Source: Cognatiyoonia sediminum (GTDB lineage: Bacteria; Pseudomonadota; Alphaproteobacteria; Rhodobacterales; Rhodobacteraceae). From it: a DNA stretch of 64,000 bases. Positions 1-7,038 of the stretch are shown piece by piece (the first letter of the stretch is position 1; every line of letters begins with the position of its first letter). The stretch is taken from assembly GCF_900129845.1 (NCBI RefSeq), contig NZ_FQXB01000001.1, positions 62,001 to 126,000 of the forward strand, in the 5' to 3' direction. The position numbers and the translations under genes are program-made. The notes beneath the pieces are model-generated. The model was given only the letters and a program-made list of their open reading frames with translations, was not told the DNA's origin and ran no database searches.

Positions 1-902
1 ATCACGGCGAGGTATTCGTCATAGAACGTATTGTGACGATCGTGATCCGAAGTTTCGCCTTTCGCAGCGCGAATGATCTGATCGCGGAAGGCTGTGGAGT
101 GCATTTCAGAGTTCATTGAAATGAAAGATGCCAATTGAAGTAGGCCCGGATAAACCATCCGCCCGACGCCATCATATTTGAAGCCGACGCGCTGGATCAT
201 CATTTGTTCCAGCTGCCCCATGGTAACCGAATGACCAAAATCAGTAACTTCCGTTGGGTTTGCGTCCGGATCGACAGGGCCACCTACTAGAGTGAGGGAC
301 CGCGGCTGTGCCTTCGGGTCTTCTTCCGCAAGGTAGGCCGTCGCCGCGAGCGTGAGAGGAACAGGCTGGCAAACCGCCATCACATGTGTGTCAGGCCCAA
401 GCTCCTTCATAAAGTCAACGAGGTAGAGGGTGTAATCTTCTACATCGAACTTTCCGGCGCTGACGGGGATGTCACGCGCGTTGTGCCAATCTGTCACGTA
501 AACTTCGAAATCGGGGAGTAGACTGATGACAGTCTTGCGGAGGAGTGTCGCATAATGGCCGGACATTGGAGCAACCAAAAGCAGTTTTGGCTTTTTGCCT
601 TTGCGGTTGCTGGCATGAAAATGGATCAGATCACCAAATGGGCGTTCAACAACCGTATTTACCGAGACAACGCGATCTTTGCCTTGTTCGTCGGTGAAAG
701 ACGGGATGTTCCAGTCTGGCTTAACAACCATCCGGGCGAAGGTACGCTCCGTCACTTCGCCCCAAGCTTTGACCCAGTCCATTGCAGGATTGGGCATCAT
801 TGACATAAAAGGGTAGGAGGCAAAGGCATGTGCGGTGGCGCCCAACCATTGATTGGTGTTGCGGGCCGTCTCCATCAGGTCGTAAGTCATCATATATTTC
901 AT
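1..902 (-). CDS. phaZ: Intracellular polyhydroxyalkanoate depolymerase, 3' end cut by window edge
   Basis: The minus-strand frame opens with ATG at 902 (begins MKYMMTYDLMETARN) and stays open to the window edge, giving about 300 residues; the C-terminus is missing. Family knowledge: PhaZ degrades stored PHB granules in the cytoplasm to 3-hydroxybutyrate or its oligomers. Visible support is the characteristic N-terminal part with WHNARDIPV near residues 139-147 and the VCQPVPL motif, whose Cys (about residue 178) matches the catalytic cysteine region of intracellular depolymerases. The gene is divergent from phaC, 82 bp apart, the usual Rhodobacterales arrangement, so the two share a regulatory gap with a TGC-rich motif. 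The identification is firm; only the missing end limits it. Confidence 0.93.
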   Translation of the reverse strand, partial: MKYMMTYDLMETARNTNQWLGATAHAFASYPFMSMMPNPAMDWVKAWGEVTERTFARMVVKPDWNIPSFTDEQGKDRVVSVNTVVERPFGDLIHFHASNRKGKKPKLLLVAPMSGHYATLLRKTVISLLPDFEVYVTDWHNARDIPVSAGKFDVEDYTLYLVDFMKELGPDTHVMAVCQPVPLTLAATAYLAEEDPKAQPRSLTLVGGPVDPDANPTEVTDFGHSVTMGQLEQMMIQRVGFKYDGVGRMVYPGLLQLASFISMNSEMHSTAFRDQIIRAAKGETSDHDRHNTFYDEYLAV

Positions 903-952
903 GTCTGTTTTCTTCCTGATTGAGACTCGGACACTCATTAAACAAGATTATG

Positions 953-963
953 CTGCAAGTGCA
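953..963. promoter_or_regulatory. Possible PhaR-type operator between phaZ and phaC
   Basis: The gap between the two divergent genes holds CTGCAAGTGCA, an imperfect form of the dyad CTGC-N3-GCAG described as the PhaR target in Rhodobacter and Paracoccus. Here the half-sites read CTGC and GCA with a 4-base spacer, so the match is weaker than upstream of phaP. It lies about 22 bp before the phaC start codon, where a bound repressor could affect phaC. Binding is inferred. Confidence 0.4.
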
Positions 964-984
964 AAGTAAGTCGGAGATGCGCGT

Positions 985-2781
985 ATGACAACCGAAGATA
1001 TCAGCGAAAGCGCAACATCTGGTAAAAATATTGACAAGTTAGAAGCAAATCTTGCGCGAGCAGAAGAGTTAACGCAGCGATTGCTCAACGTAATGGGGAA
1101 AGGTCGTGCTGTGCCTGCAGCATTGCAAGGGCCGGCGCCAGACCTCTATGCAAAAGCTGTTGGTGCCTATTGGGCCGAGATGGCGCAAAATCCGGCGAAA
1201 ATTCTTGAGCATCAGCTCGAATATTGGTCGAAGTCGGTAAAGCATTACGTCGAAGCGCAGCATTTGATGATGCAGGGCAAGTTTGAAGCGCCTTCAGATG
1301 AAACGCCCAAAGATCGCCGGTTCAGCCATGAGATGTGGGAAACGAACCCGTATTTTAACTTTATCAAACAGCAATATTTGATGAGTTCCGCCGCGATCCA
1401 GCAAGCTGTCGACGACATTGATGATATGGAAGCGGGCGAAAAAGCGCGGGTCGAGTATTTCAGCCAGCAGATTATTGACATGCTTAGCCCGACAAATTTC
1501 TTGCCTACCAATCCGGAAGCATTGGAACTGGCCGCCGAAACTGATGGTGAGAGCCTCGTGAAAGGGCTGGAAAACCTGATCAACGACCTTGAGGCTAACG
1601 ACGGCGATTTGGTCGTGACGCTCGCGGATAAAAAGGCTTTCACACTAGGTGAAAACCTAGCGACTACTGAAGGATCCGTCGTTTATCGAAATCGGATGTT
1701 TGAGCTGATCCAATACAAGCCGACAACGGAACAGGTGCATGAAACACCTTTGGTGATCTTCCCGCCGTGGATCAACAAGTTCTATGTAATGGATCTGAAA
1801 CCTCAGAACAGCTTGATCAAATGGATTGTTGATCAGGGGTTCACGCTGTTTGTGGTCTCTTGGGTGAACCCCGATGAGACTTACAAAGACGTCGGCATGA
1901 CCGAATATGTCGAAGAGGGCTATTTGACGGCTATCGATCAGGTTAAATCGATCTGTGATGTTAAAAAGGTCAATGCGGTGGGATATTGCATCGCAGGAAC
2001 AACACTCTCAATCACGCTCGCTTTAATGAAGCAACGGAAAGATTCTTCCGTTAACTCTGCGACGTTCTTTACCACGCTGACGGATTTCTCAGACCGCGGT
2101 GAAGTTGGCGTTTTCCTCGATAATGATTTTGTCGACGGGATTGAAGCTGAAGTGACGGAATCAGGCTACCTTGATCACTTCTATATGTCTCGGACGTTTT
2201 CCTTCCTGCGGTCGAATGACCTGATCTATGGACCAGCGATCAAAAGCTACATGATGGGTAAGGCGCCTCCGGCGTTTGATTTGTTGTACTGGAACGGGGA
2301 CGGAACGAACCTGCCCGCGAAAATGTCGGTCGAATATCTGCGCGGGCTGTGCCAGAATGACAGACTTGCCACCGACGGGTTTGAGGTCGCGGGAACGACC
2401 GTAAGCTTGAAAGACGTCACGATCCCAATGTGCGCGATTGCCTGCGAAACGGATCACATAGCAGCTTGGAAAAGCAGCTATCGTGGTGTGCAAGGCATGG
2501 GGTCGAAGGATAAGACATTCATTCTGTCTGAGTCCGGCCATATCGCGGGCATCATCAACCCGCCGAGCAAAAAGAAGTATGGCCACTATACGAACCCTGA
2601 AATGGGCCTGACTCCGGATGATTGGTTGTCCGATGCAGACAAACATGAGGGGTCTTGGTGGCCACGTTGGGGGGCATGGTTGGCGAAAAAGTCAGGCAAA
2701 AAAGTGCCTGCACGTGAGATTGGAAGTGCTGGATATGAGGTTCTAGCATCTGCTCCAGGCACGTATGTCGTTGGAAAATAA
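985..2781 (+). CDS. phaC: Class I polyhydroxyalkanoate synthase
   Basis: A 598-residue protein of normal length for class I PHA synthase, which polymerises (R)-3-hydroxybutyryl-CoA on the PHB granule surface. The alpha/beta-hydrolase core carries the catalytic triad: Cys335 in GYCIAG, Asp490 in ETDHIAAW and His519 in SGHIAGI. The lipase-like box usually reads G-x-C-x-G-G; here the first Gly after the spacer is Ala. The acidic N-terminal ~100 residues are the variable domain typical of class I enzymes. The start at 985 has a GGAG-type ribosome site about 9 bp upstream. phaZ is divergent and phaP follows after a 156-bp regulated gap, giving the standard PHB locus. Confidence 0.97.
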   Translation: MTTEDISESATSGKNIDKLEANLARAEELTQRLLNVMGKGRAVPAALQGPAPDLYAKAVGAYWAEMAQNPAKILEHQLEYWSKSVKHYVEAQHLMMQGKFEAPSDETPKDRRFSHEMWETNPYFNFIKQQYLMSSAAIQQAVDDIDDMEAGEKARVEYFSQQIIDMLSPTNFLPTNPEALELAAETDGESLVKGLENLINDLEANDGDLVVTLADKKAFTLGENLATTEGSVVYRNRMFELIQYKPTTEQVHETPLVIFPPWINKFYVMDLKPQNSLIKWIVDQGFTLFVVSWVNPDETYKDVGMTEYVEEGYLTAIDQVKSICDVKKVNAVGYCIAGTTLSITLALMKQRKDSSVNSATFFTTLTDFSDRGEVGVFLDNDFVDGIEAEVTESGYLDHFYMSRTFSFLRSNDLIYGPAIKSYMMGKAPPAFDLLYWNGDGTNLPAKMSVEYLRGLCQNDRLATDGFEVAGTTVSLKDVTIPMCAIACETDHIAAWKSSYRGVQGMGSKDKTFILSESGHIAGIINPPSKKKYGHYTNPEMGLTPDDWLSDADKHEGSWWPRWGAWLAKKSGKKVPAREIGSAGYEVLASAPGTYVVGK

Positions 2782-2820
2782 ATAAAAATCAACTATTTTG
2801 TGATTGCAGAAATTTTTTTG

Positions 2821-2831
2821 CTGCAATGCAG
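2821..2831. promoter_or_regulatory. Perfect PhaR operator dyad upstream of phaP
   Basis: CTGCAATGCAG is an exact CTGC-N3-GCAG dyad, the sequence reported as the PhaR target in Rhodobacter/Paracoccus. It sits 117 to 107 bp before the phaP start and after phaC. The known mechanism is that PhaR sits here until PHB titrates it off the DNA, which releases phaP expression. The match is seen directly; occupancy is inferred. Confidence 0.72.
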
Positions 2832-2848
2832 AAAAAAACCTTGAAATG

Positions 2849-2859
2849 CTGCGGTGCGG
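2849..2859. promoter_or_regulatory. Second, near-consensus PhaR dyad upstream of phaP
   Basis: CTGCGGTGCGG differs from CTGC-N3-GCAG at one base in the second half-site. Its centre is 28 bp from that of the perfect dyad. Paired PhaR dyads upstream of phaP are described in Rhodobacter, so the pairing supports a real operator. Confidence 0.55.
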
Positions 2860-2937
2860 CAATTAGCTTGACGTTATCGAATTAACGCGGTCCCTCCCAG
2901 AGACCTCCAGCCCGCACCGAACACAAAGGTTAGATCA

Positions 2938-3387
2938 ATGGCTAAGACACAAGACTTCACAGCTGCTTTCAAAGACATCATGGGCGCATTCCCAATCGAC
3001 ACGAAAGCAATGGAACAGTCCTTCAAATCTCAAGCAACTCTTGCTGAGAAAATGTCCGCAGTGAATATCGAAGCTGCTCAGAAATCTACAGAGCTTTCTG
3101 CAAAATGGGCAAACGACACATATTCCAAGCTGTCCACACTGACATCTGCAAAGGCTGACCCAGCTGACTACGCAAAATCAGTAACAGACTTCGCATCTGC
3201 ATCCGCCGAAGCTGCTGCTGAGCACATGGCTGCTTTCGCTGAAATCGCGAAAAAAGTTCAGACACAGACAGTTGAACTGATGATGGCTGCTGGCAAAGAA
3301 GCTTCCGAGGAAGTTCAAGCTGCTGCAAAGAAAGCAACTGCTGAAGTGACAGCTGCTGCGAAGAAAGCAACTGCCGCTGCAAAGTAA
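2938..3387 (+). CDS. phaP: Phasin, PHB granule surface protein
   Basis: A 149-residue, Ala/Lys/Glu-rich, all-helical protein with no signal peptide or hydrophobic segment, as expected for a phasin that coats PHB granules and controls their number and size. The start MAKTQDFTAAFKDIMGAFP is typical of alphaproteobacterial PhaP. The C-terminal ~40 residues repeat AAKKAT-like heptads, an amphipathic tail. It lies directly downstream of phaC. Two PhaR-type dyads precede it, and its 3' UTR carries a two-hairpin small-RNA-like element ending in a strong terminator. The identification rests on family resemblance plus the PHB context. Confidence 0.93.
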   Translation: MAKTQDFTAAFKDIMGAFPIDTKAMEQSFKSQATLAEKMSAVNIEAAQKSTELSAKWANDTYSKLSTLTSAKADPADYAKSVTDFASASAEAAAEHMAAFAEIAKKVQTQTVELMMAAGKEASEEVQAAAKKATAEVTAAAKKATAAAK

Positions 3388-3389
3388 TC

Positions 3390-3469
3390 AGATAGGCGAC
3401 CTCCTCCTCCCTTTTCAGGTCGTCAATACTGGAAAACGGTCCGCACCTCCTCCCGCGGACCGTTTTTTT
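3390..3469 (+). ncRNA. Cuckoo-type (CcsR-like) small RNA in the phaP 3' UTR
   Basis: Immediately after the phaP stop are two hairpins that both expose CCTCCTCCC in the loop. Hairpin 1 has a 6-bp stem (3397-3402 with 3417-3422) and loop motif 3403-3411. Hairpin 2 has a 9-bp stem (3436-3444 with 3455-3463), loop motif 3446-3454, and then a T-run. Paired hairpins with CCUCCUCCC loops define the cuckoo RNA family of Alphaproteobacteria, including the CcsR RNAs of Rhodobacter sphaeroides. The loops are complementary to purine-rich Shine-Dalgarno sequences. It is probably made by processing of phaP mRNA, because no separate promoter was recognised in the phaP coding region. Confidence 0.7.
3436..3469 (+). 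terminator. Rho-independent terminator of phaP / small RNA
   Basis: A perfect 9-bp stem ACGGTCCGC / GCGGACCGT encloses a 10-base loop containing the anti-Shine-Dalgarno motif and is followed by seven T. It ends the phaP transcript and is also hairpin 2 of the putative small RNA. Confidence 0.9.
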
Positions 3470-3505
3470 GTTGGCAAATCGAAATAGACGTCTAGCTTTG
3501 CCATC

Positions 3506-4390
3506 ATGTTCGAAGGGTTTTCCAAACAGACGATCACCGTAGATGGTGTCGAAATCTTTTGTCGTGTGGGTGGCGAGGGGCCACCGCTGTTGTTGCTTCA
3601 CGGCTATCCGCAAACACATGTGATGTGGCATAAAGTTGTGCCCGAGCTTTCGAAGCAGTTCACATGCGTCTGTCCGGATTTGCGCGGCTATGGCGCATCT
3701 GCAAAACCACCAACCACAGCTGACCATGCGCCCTATTCAAAGCGAGCCATGGCCGCTGACATGATCGGTGTCATGAAAGCGCTTGGCTTTGATACTTTCC
3801 GTGTTCTTTCGCACGACAGAGGAGCGCGTGTCGCGCACCGGATGGCTTTGGATTGGCCGGAGCAGGTGGAGCGCATGGTGATCTTGGATATTGCGCCAAC
3901 GCGAGAGATGTATGCAGGCACCACGGATTCTTTCGCGCGAACCTATTGGCATTGGTTCTTTCTGATCCAGCCCGCGCCCTTACCTGAGGATGCGATCCTT
4001 GCTGATCCCGAAGCCTTCGTACGCCGCAAGTGTGGAAGCTGGGGGAGCGGCGGCGAGGCGCTGACTGAGGTAGCGCTGCAGGCCTATATCGAAGGCTTTT
4101 CTGATCCAGCGACGATACATGCCGCTTGTGAAGATTACCGCGCCGCCGCGACGATCGACATTGAGCACGACAATGCCGATGGCGGGAAAAAAGTGACCTG
4201 TCCGATCCAAGTACTTTGGGGTTCAAAGGGCGCGATTGAGGCCCATTTCGATTGCTTGGCGCTTTGGAGACAAAGGGCCGAAAATGTCATTGGGGGAACT
4301 ATCCCTTGTGGCCACTACATCGCCGAAGAACGCCCAGAGGACCTTTTGCAGACTACTATGCCATTTTTGTCTTCTAATTTGACATCGTAA
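3506..4390 (+). CDS. Alpha/beta hydrolase, haloacetate (fluoroacetate) dehalogenase family
   Basis: A 294-residue cytoplasmic alpha/beta hydrolase. The nucleophile is Asp104 in SHDRGARVAHRM, the signature of fluoroacetate/haloacetate dehalogenases, which hydrolyse the carbon-halogen bond through an Asp ester. The N-terminal LLHGYPQTHVMWHKV supplies the oxyanion strand, DLRGYG follows the core strand, and CGHYIAEERPE carries the catalytic His270. The family also includes epoxide hydrolases, which use the same Asp/His chemistry, so the substrate is not certain. The gene lies between the phaP terminator and phaR, and its ribosome site is weak. No link to PHB metabolism is apparent; it looks like a passenger. 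Confidence 0.82.
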   Translation: MFEGFSKQTITVDGVEIFCRVGGEGPPLLLLHGYPQTHVMWHKVVPELSKQFTCVCPDLRGYGASAKPPTTADHAPYSKRAMAADMIGVMKALGFDTFRVLSHDRGARVAHRMALDWPEQVERMVILDIAPTREMYAGTTDSFARTYWHWFFLIQPAPLPEDAILADPEAFVRRKCGSWGSGGEALTEVALQAYIEGFSDPATIHAACEDYRAAATIDIEHDNADGGKKVTCPIQVLWGSKGAIEAHFDCLALWRQRAENVIGGTIPCGHYIAEERPEDLLQTTMPFLSSNLTS

Positions 4391-4429
4391 CTTTCACTTG
4401 GTTTTCTCGCAATCGCGGCATAATCTTCT

Positions 4430-4440
4430 CTGCACCGCAA
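4430..4440. promoter_or_regulatory. Near-consensus PhaR dyad just upstream of phaR
   Basis: CTGCACCGCAA matches CTGC-N3-GCAG except for the last base. It ends about 22 bp before the likely GTG start of phaR. Autoregulation is known for PhaR in relatives, so a site here is expected; binding is inferred. Confidence 0.5.
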
Positions 4441-4462
4441 TATGTCTTGGGAGGGACGCACC

Positions 4463-5005
4463 GTGGCTGCTGCCGAAAAACCTCTGTTGATCAAACGCTA
4501 TGCGAGCCGTCGTTTGTATAATACCGAAACGAGCGACTACGTGACATTGGAGGATATAGCGACCTTCATCCGTGAGGGGCGGGAAGTTCAGATTGTTGAT
4601 CTGAAATCGGGTGACGATCTGACGCGACAGTATCTTCTACAGATCATTGCGGAACACGAGAGCCGCGGCGAAAGTGTTTTGCCGGTCGACGTGCTGACCG
4701 ATTTGGTGCGGAGCTATACCAGTCAAGCGGCTTCTGTCGTGCCAGAGTTCTTGCAAGCCAGTTTTGAAATGCTCCGCGAAGGGCAATCCAAGGCGATGGA
4801 AAACATGACCAGCATGAACCCTATGGCTTCAATGCCGGGCTTCGACGCAATGCGCGCGCAGCAAGAGGCGTTTTTCAAAGCGATGACAGGTGGGATGATG
4901 TCTGGCGCATCGTCTGACGAAAAACCAGAAAGCGGCGATGATCTGAGCGACATTAAGGATCAATTGGCTTCGCTGCAGGAAAAGCTGTCGAAGATGGGGA
5001 AATAG
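4463..5005 (+). CDS. phaR: PHB-responsive repressor PhaR
   Basis: A DNA-binding and PHB-binding regulator of the PhaR family, about 180 residues. The N-terminal block PLLIKRYASRRLYNTETSDY is the highly conserved DNA-binding part; the following IATFIREGREVQIVDLKSGDDLT and QYLLQIIAEHE segments are also diagnostic. The C-terminus is Met/Ala/Gly-rich and ends in a short coiled-coil-like helix. I prefer the GTG at 4463: it has a GGGAGGG ribosome site 8 bp upstream, and the resulting MAAAEKPLLIKRY start matches the family. An in-frame ATG at 4442 has no such site. A near-perfect PhaR dyad precedes the gene, suggesting autoregulation. Confidence 0.94.
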   Translation: MAAAEKPLLIKRYASRRLYNTETSDYVTLEDIATFIREGREVQIVDLKSGDDLTRQYLLQIIAEHESRGESVLPVDVLTDLVRSYTSQAASVVPEFLQASFEMLREGQSKAMENMTSMNPMASMPGFDAMRAQQEAFFKAMTGGMMSGASSDEKPESGDDLSDIKDQLASLQEKLSKMGK

Positions 5006-5080
5006 GTTATTTTTCTAACCAATTTAGCGTGAGGGAACTCAGCAGCTTTAGCGTAATGCTGAACGAGTGAAAGAATTTCG

Positions 5081-5791
5081 TTGATTAGACCTCTAGCCAG
5101 AAATGTTGCTAGCATCCTTCTTTTTGGGCTTGCGTTCTGTGGCGTGGTTCTTGTCATTTTGTGGGCTTGGTTTGCAAGTTACTCCTTTCGCAAAGTTGAG
5201 GCGAGTATTGCGAGGGAAGCAATAAAAGTAATCGCTTACGATGCCTCTCTCGTTTTCCCGACGGAGGAACTCGTGCTTGGGCGAGCGTATTGGAGCTCGG
5301 CACGCAGCCCCTGTGTCTATACAACCAATGAATGGGAGATCGATGGAAACAGCGGGGTCTTGACTTGGGACAATTGGCCTCGTGGCGATCGCGCCAGTTG
5401 CAACGATTTTTTTGTGTCAACAGTCCGAACTGCTGATCCAAGGGTCTCCGTCCCTAGAGGTTGTGTTCCGGCATTTGTCATCTCGGACACTGGTGGTCCT
5501 AGATTGTCGTACCTCGTCGCTGCAGCCGACGGTACAAGACAAGATGGGTTGTTGTCTGGAGAACTTTCAGGTGATCGATTGAGGCAAATCACTCAACTCG
5601 GCCGCAACGGAAATTTCTACTACGCGCCAGATTTTGTCGCCGGAAACGGCATGGACTTTGTAGATATTGACTTGATGGGTGCCGAGCAGTGCAATGGCTT
5701 CAAAATATTCCGTTATCAAACTAGTGTTGACGATGTGTGGCAGGCGCAGGAAGATCTTCGCGAACATGGATACGTTGTGGGCTTGAAATGA
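5081..5791 (+). CDS. Hypothetical membrane-anchored protein
   Basis: An unrecognised 236-residue protein starting at TTG 5081. One transmembrane segment (about residues 10-31, hydrophobic and ending in a W) is followed by a basic stretch and a long soluble region with four or five cysteines, so it is probably an inner-membrane protein with a periplasmic domain. No catalytic motif was recognised. Base composition is somewhat AT-richer than the neighbours, and the frame does not resemble the flanking core genes. The start is uncertain because no ATG occurs near the beginning of the frame. Confidence 0.55.
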   Translation: MIRPLARNVASILLFGLAFCGVVLVILWAWFASYSFRKVEASIAREAIKVIAYDASLVFPTEELVLGRAYWSSARSPCVYTTNEWEIDGNSGVLTWDNWPRGDRASCNDFFVSTVRTADPRVSVPRGCVPAFVISDTGGPRLSYLVAAADGTRQDGLLSGELSGDRLRQITQLGRNGNFYYAPDFVAGNGMDFVDIDLMGAEQCNGFKIFRYQTSVDDVWQAQEDLREHGYVVGLK

Positions 5792-5887
5792 TAGCTGGCT
5801 CGCCTCCAAATACCCAGCCCCATTGACCCGACCCAAACCGCATGGTTGTACTGAGGTGTAGCTAACAGGGACGTGGGATTTAACGCC

Positions 5888-6718
5888 ATGGGTGATAATC
5901 TGAATACAGATGCGATTGCGCAGTTCTTCTCGGTTGAGAACTTGGTCGGGATATTGGGGAACGTGGTTGCGGCCATTCTGATCCTGATTGTTGGGTTTTG
6001 GCTTGCGGGTTGGGTGAAGCGCCGGTTTGTCAAAATGGGAACGAAGTATCCCGATGTTGATCCGACATTGCTCGCCTTTGGGGGCAACATCGCCAGATAC
6101 ATCGTTCTTGGATTTGCGTTTCTCTTTGTTCTCAACACCTTCGGGGTGCAGACGACTTCGATCGTCGCCATCATCGGTGCCGCCGGTTTGGCCATCGGCC
6201 TCGCGCTTCAGGGTACGTTGTCGAATGTCGCAGCTGGGGTGATGATCATCATCTTCCGTCCCTTCCGCTTAGGCGATTTTGTTGATTTGAATGGGAATTT
6301 GGGGACCGTTAAGGACATCACGCTCAACTATATTGAGTTGGCGTCCGCCGATAACGTTCAGACGATCATCCCGAATGCTCAGGTTTGGGGAAACACGATC
6401 GTCAATTATTCATCCTACGACACACGGCGTGCAGAATGGGTGTTTGGTGTCGGTTATGGTGCCGATCTGAAAAAGACCGAAGAGACGATCCGCGCGACCA
6501 TCATGTCCGATGAACGGTCGCTGAGCGATCCAGAGCCGTTCATTCAGGTCAATGCGCTTGGCGAAAGCTCGGTCGATTTTCTTGTGCGCGTTTGGTGTGC
6601 ATCGGATGACTACTTTGGTTATCAGGCGGATATGAAACGGAAGGTGAAAGAGGCACTCGATGCCAACGACATCCCAATTCCGTTCCCAACCCGGACGATT
6701 ATTCAGACGACAGAGTAG
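5888..6718 (+). CDS. Small-conductance mechanosensitive channel (MscS family)
   Basis: A 276-residue MscS-type channel that opens under membrane tension to release solutes after osmotic downshock. Three transmembrane segments are visible: about residues 19-45 (AAILILIVGFWLAGWV), 65-85 (YIVLGFAFLFVL) and 91-125. The last is the pore-lining TM3 with the Gly/Ala-rich AIIGAAGLAIGLALQGTL pattern followed by FRPFRLGDF. The cytoplasmic beta domain begins with GTVKDITL and contains IIPNAQVWGNTIVNYS, as in MscS, and the end has the typical IPIPFPTRTI motif. The ATG at 5888 has GGGA 9 bp upstream; an in-frame GTG at 5873 is the alternative. Confidence 0.93.
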   Translation: MGDNLNTDAIAQFFSVENLVGILGNVVAAILILIVGFWLAGWVKRRFVKMGTKYPDVDPTLLAFGGNIARYIVLGFAFLFVLNTFGVQTTSIVAIIGAAGLAIGLALQGTLSNVAAGVMIIIFRPFRLGDFVDLNGNLGTVKDITLNYIELASADNVQTIIPNAQVWGNTIVNYSSYDTRRAEWVFGVGYGADLKKTEETIRATIMSDERSLSDPEPFIQVNALGESSVDFLVRVWCASDDYFGYQADMKRKVKEALDANDIPIPFPTRTIIQTTE

Positions 6719-6787
6719 TTTCGTTCGGAACTACAGCCTCTCTCAGATGTGAATGGGCGCTCACGGTCTTCGTGCTAGCTTAACCTT

Positions 6788-7030
6788 ATGGATGAGCTTT
6801 GGACATACGTGAGCGCTTACTACCAATGCACAGCTTTAGCTGAGGCGCATGTGCTGACACAGACCGAACGCTTTGCCTGCAATGAGACTTATCAACAGGT
6901 GAAGCGGCTTATCAGTGGCGCTGAAGTGACCCAACCTTTGACCAGAGAGCAGAATGTTCAAGCCTACCTGCTGTTCAAAGATTGGGAAATCGAGAACGCA
7001 GGTCTGATCAAACTCCTCGGGCTTCGGTGA
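6788..7030 (+). CDS. Small hypothetical protein, 80 aa
   Basis: A short soluble protein (MDELWTYVSAYYQCTALAEA...) with two cysteines and a predicted helical make-up; no signal peptide or membrane segment. It starts 69 bp after the channel gene and ends 8 bp before the stop of the convergent aminotransferase. I do not recognise a family. Its codon use resembles the neighbours, which supports a real gene, but no motif confirms it. Confidence 0.55.
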   Translation: MDELWTYVSAYYQCTALAEAHVLTQTERFACNETYQQVKRLISGAEVTQPLTREQNVQAYLLFKDWEIENAGLIKLLGLR

Positions 7031-7038
7031 AGGGGCCG

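Noticed and set aside
3086-3727. 213-aa minus-strand ORF over phaP
   Set aside because: Gln/Leu-rich antisense reading of the phaP alanine/lysine codons, also crossing the terminator.
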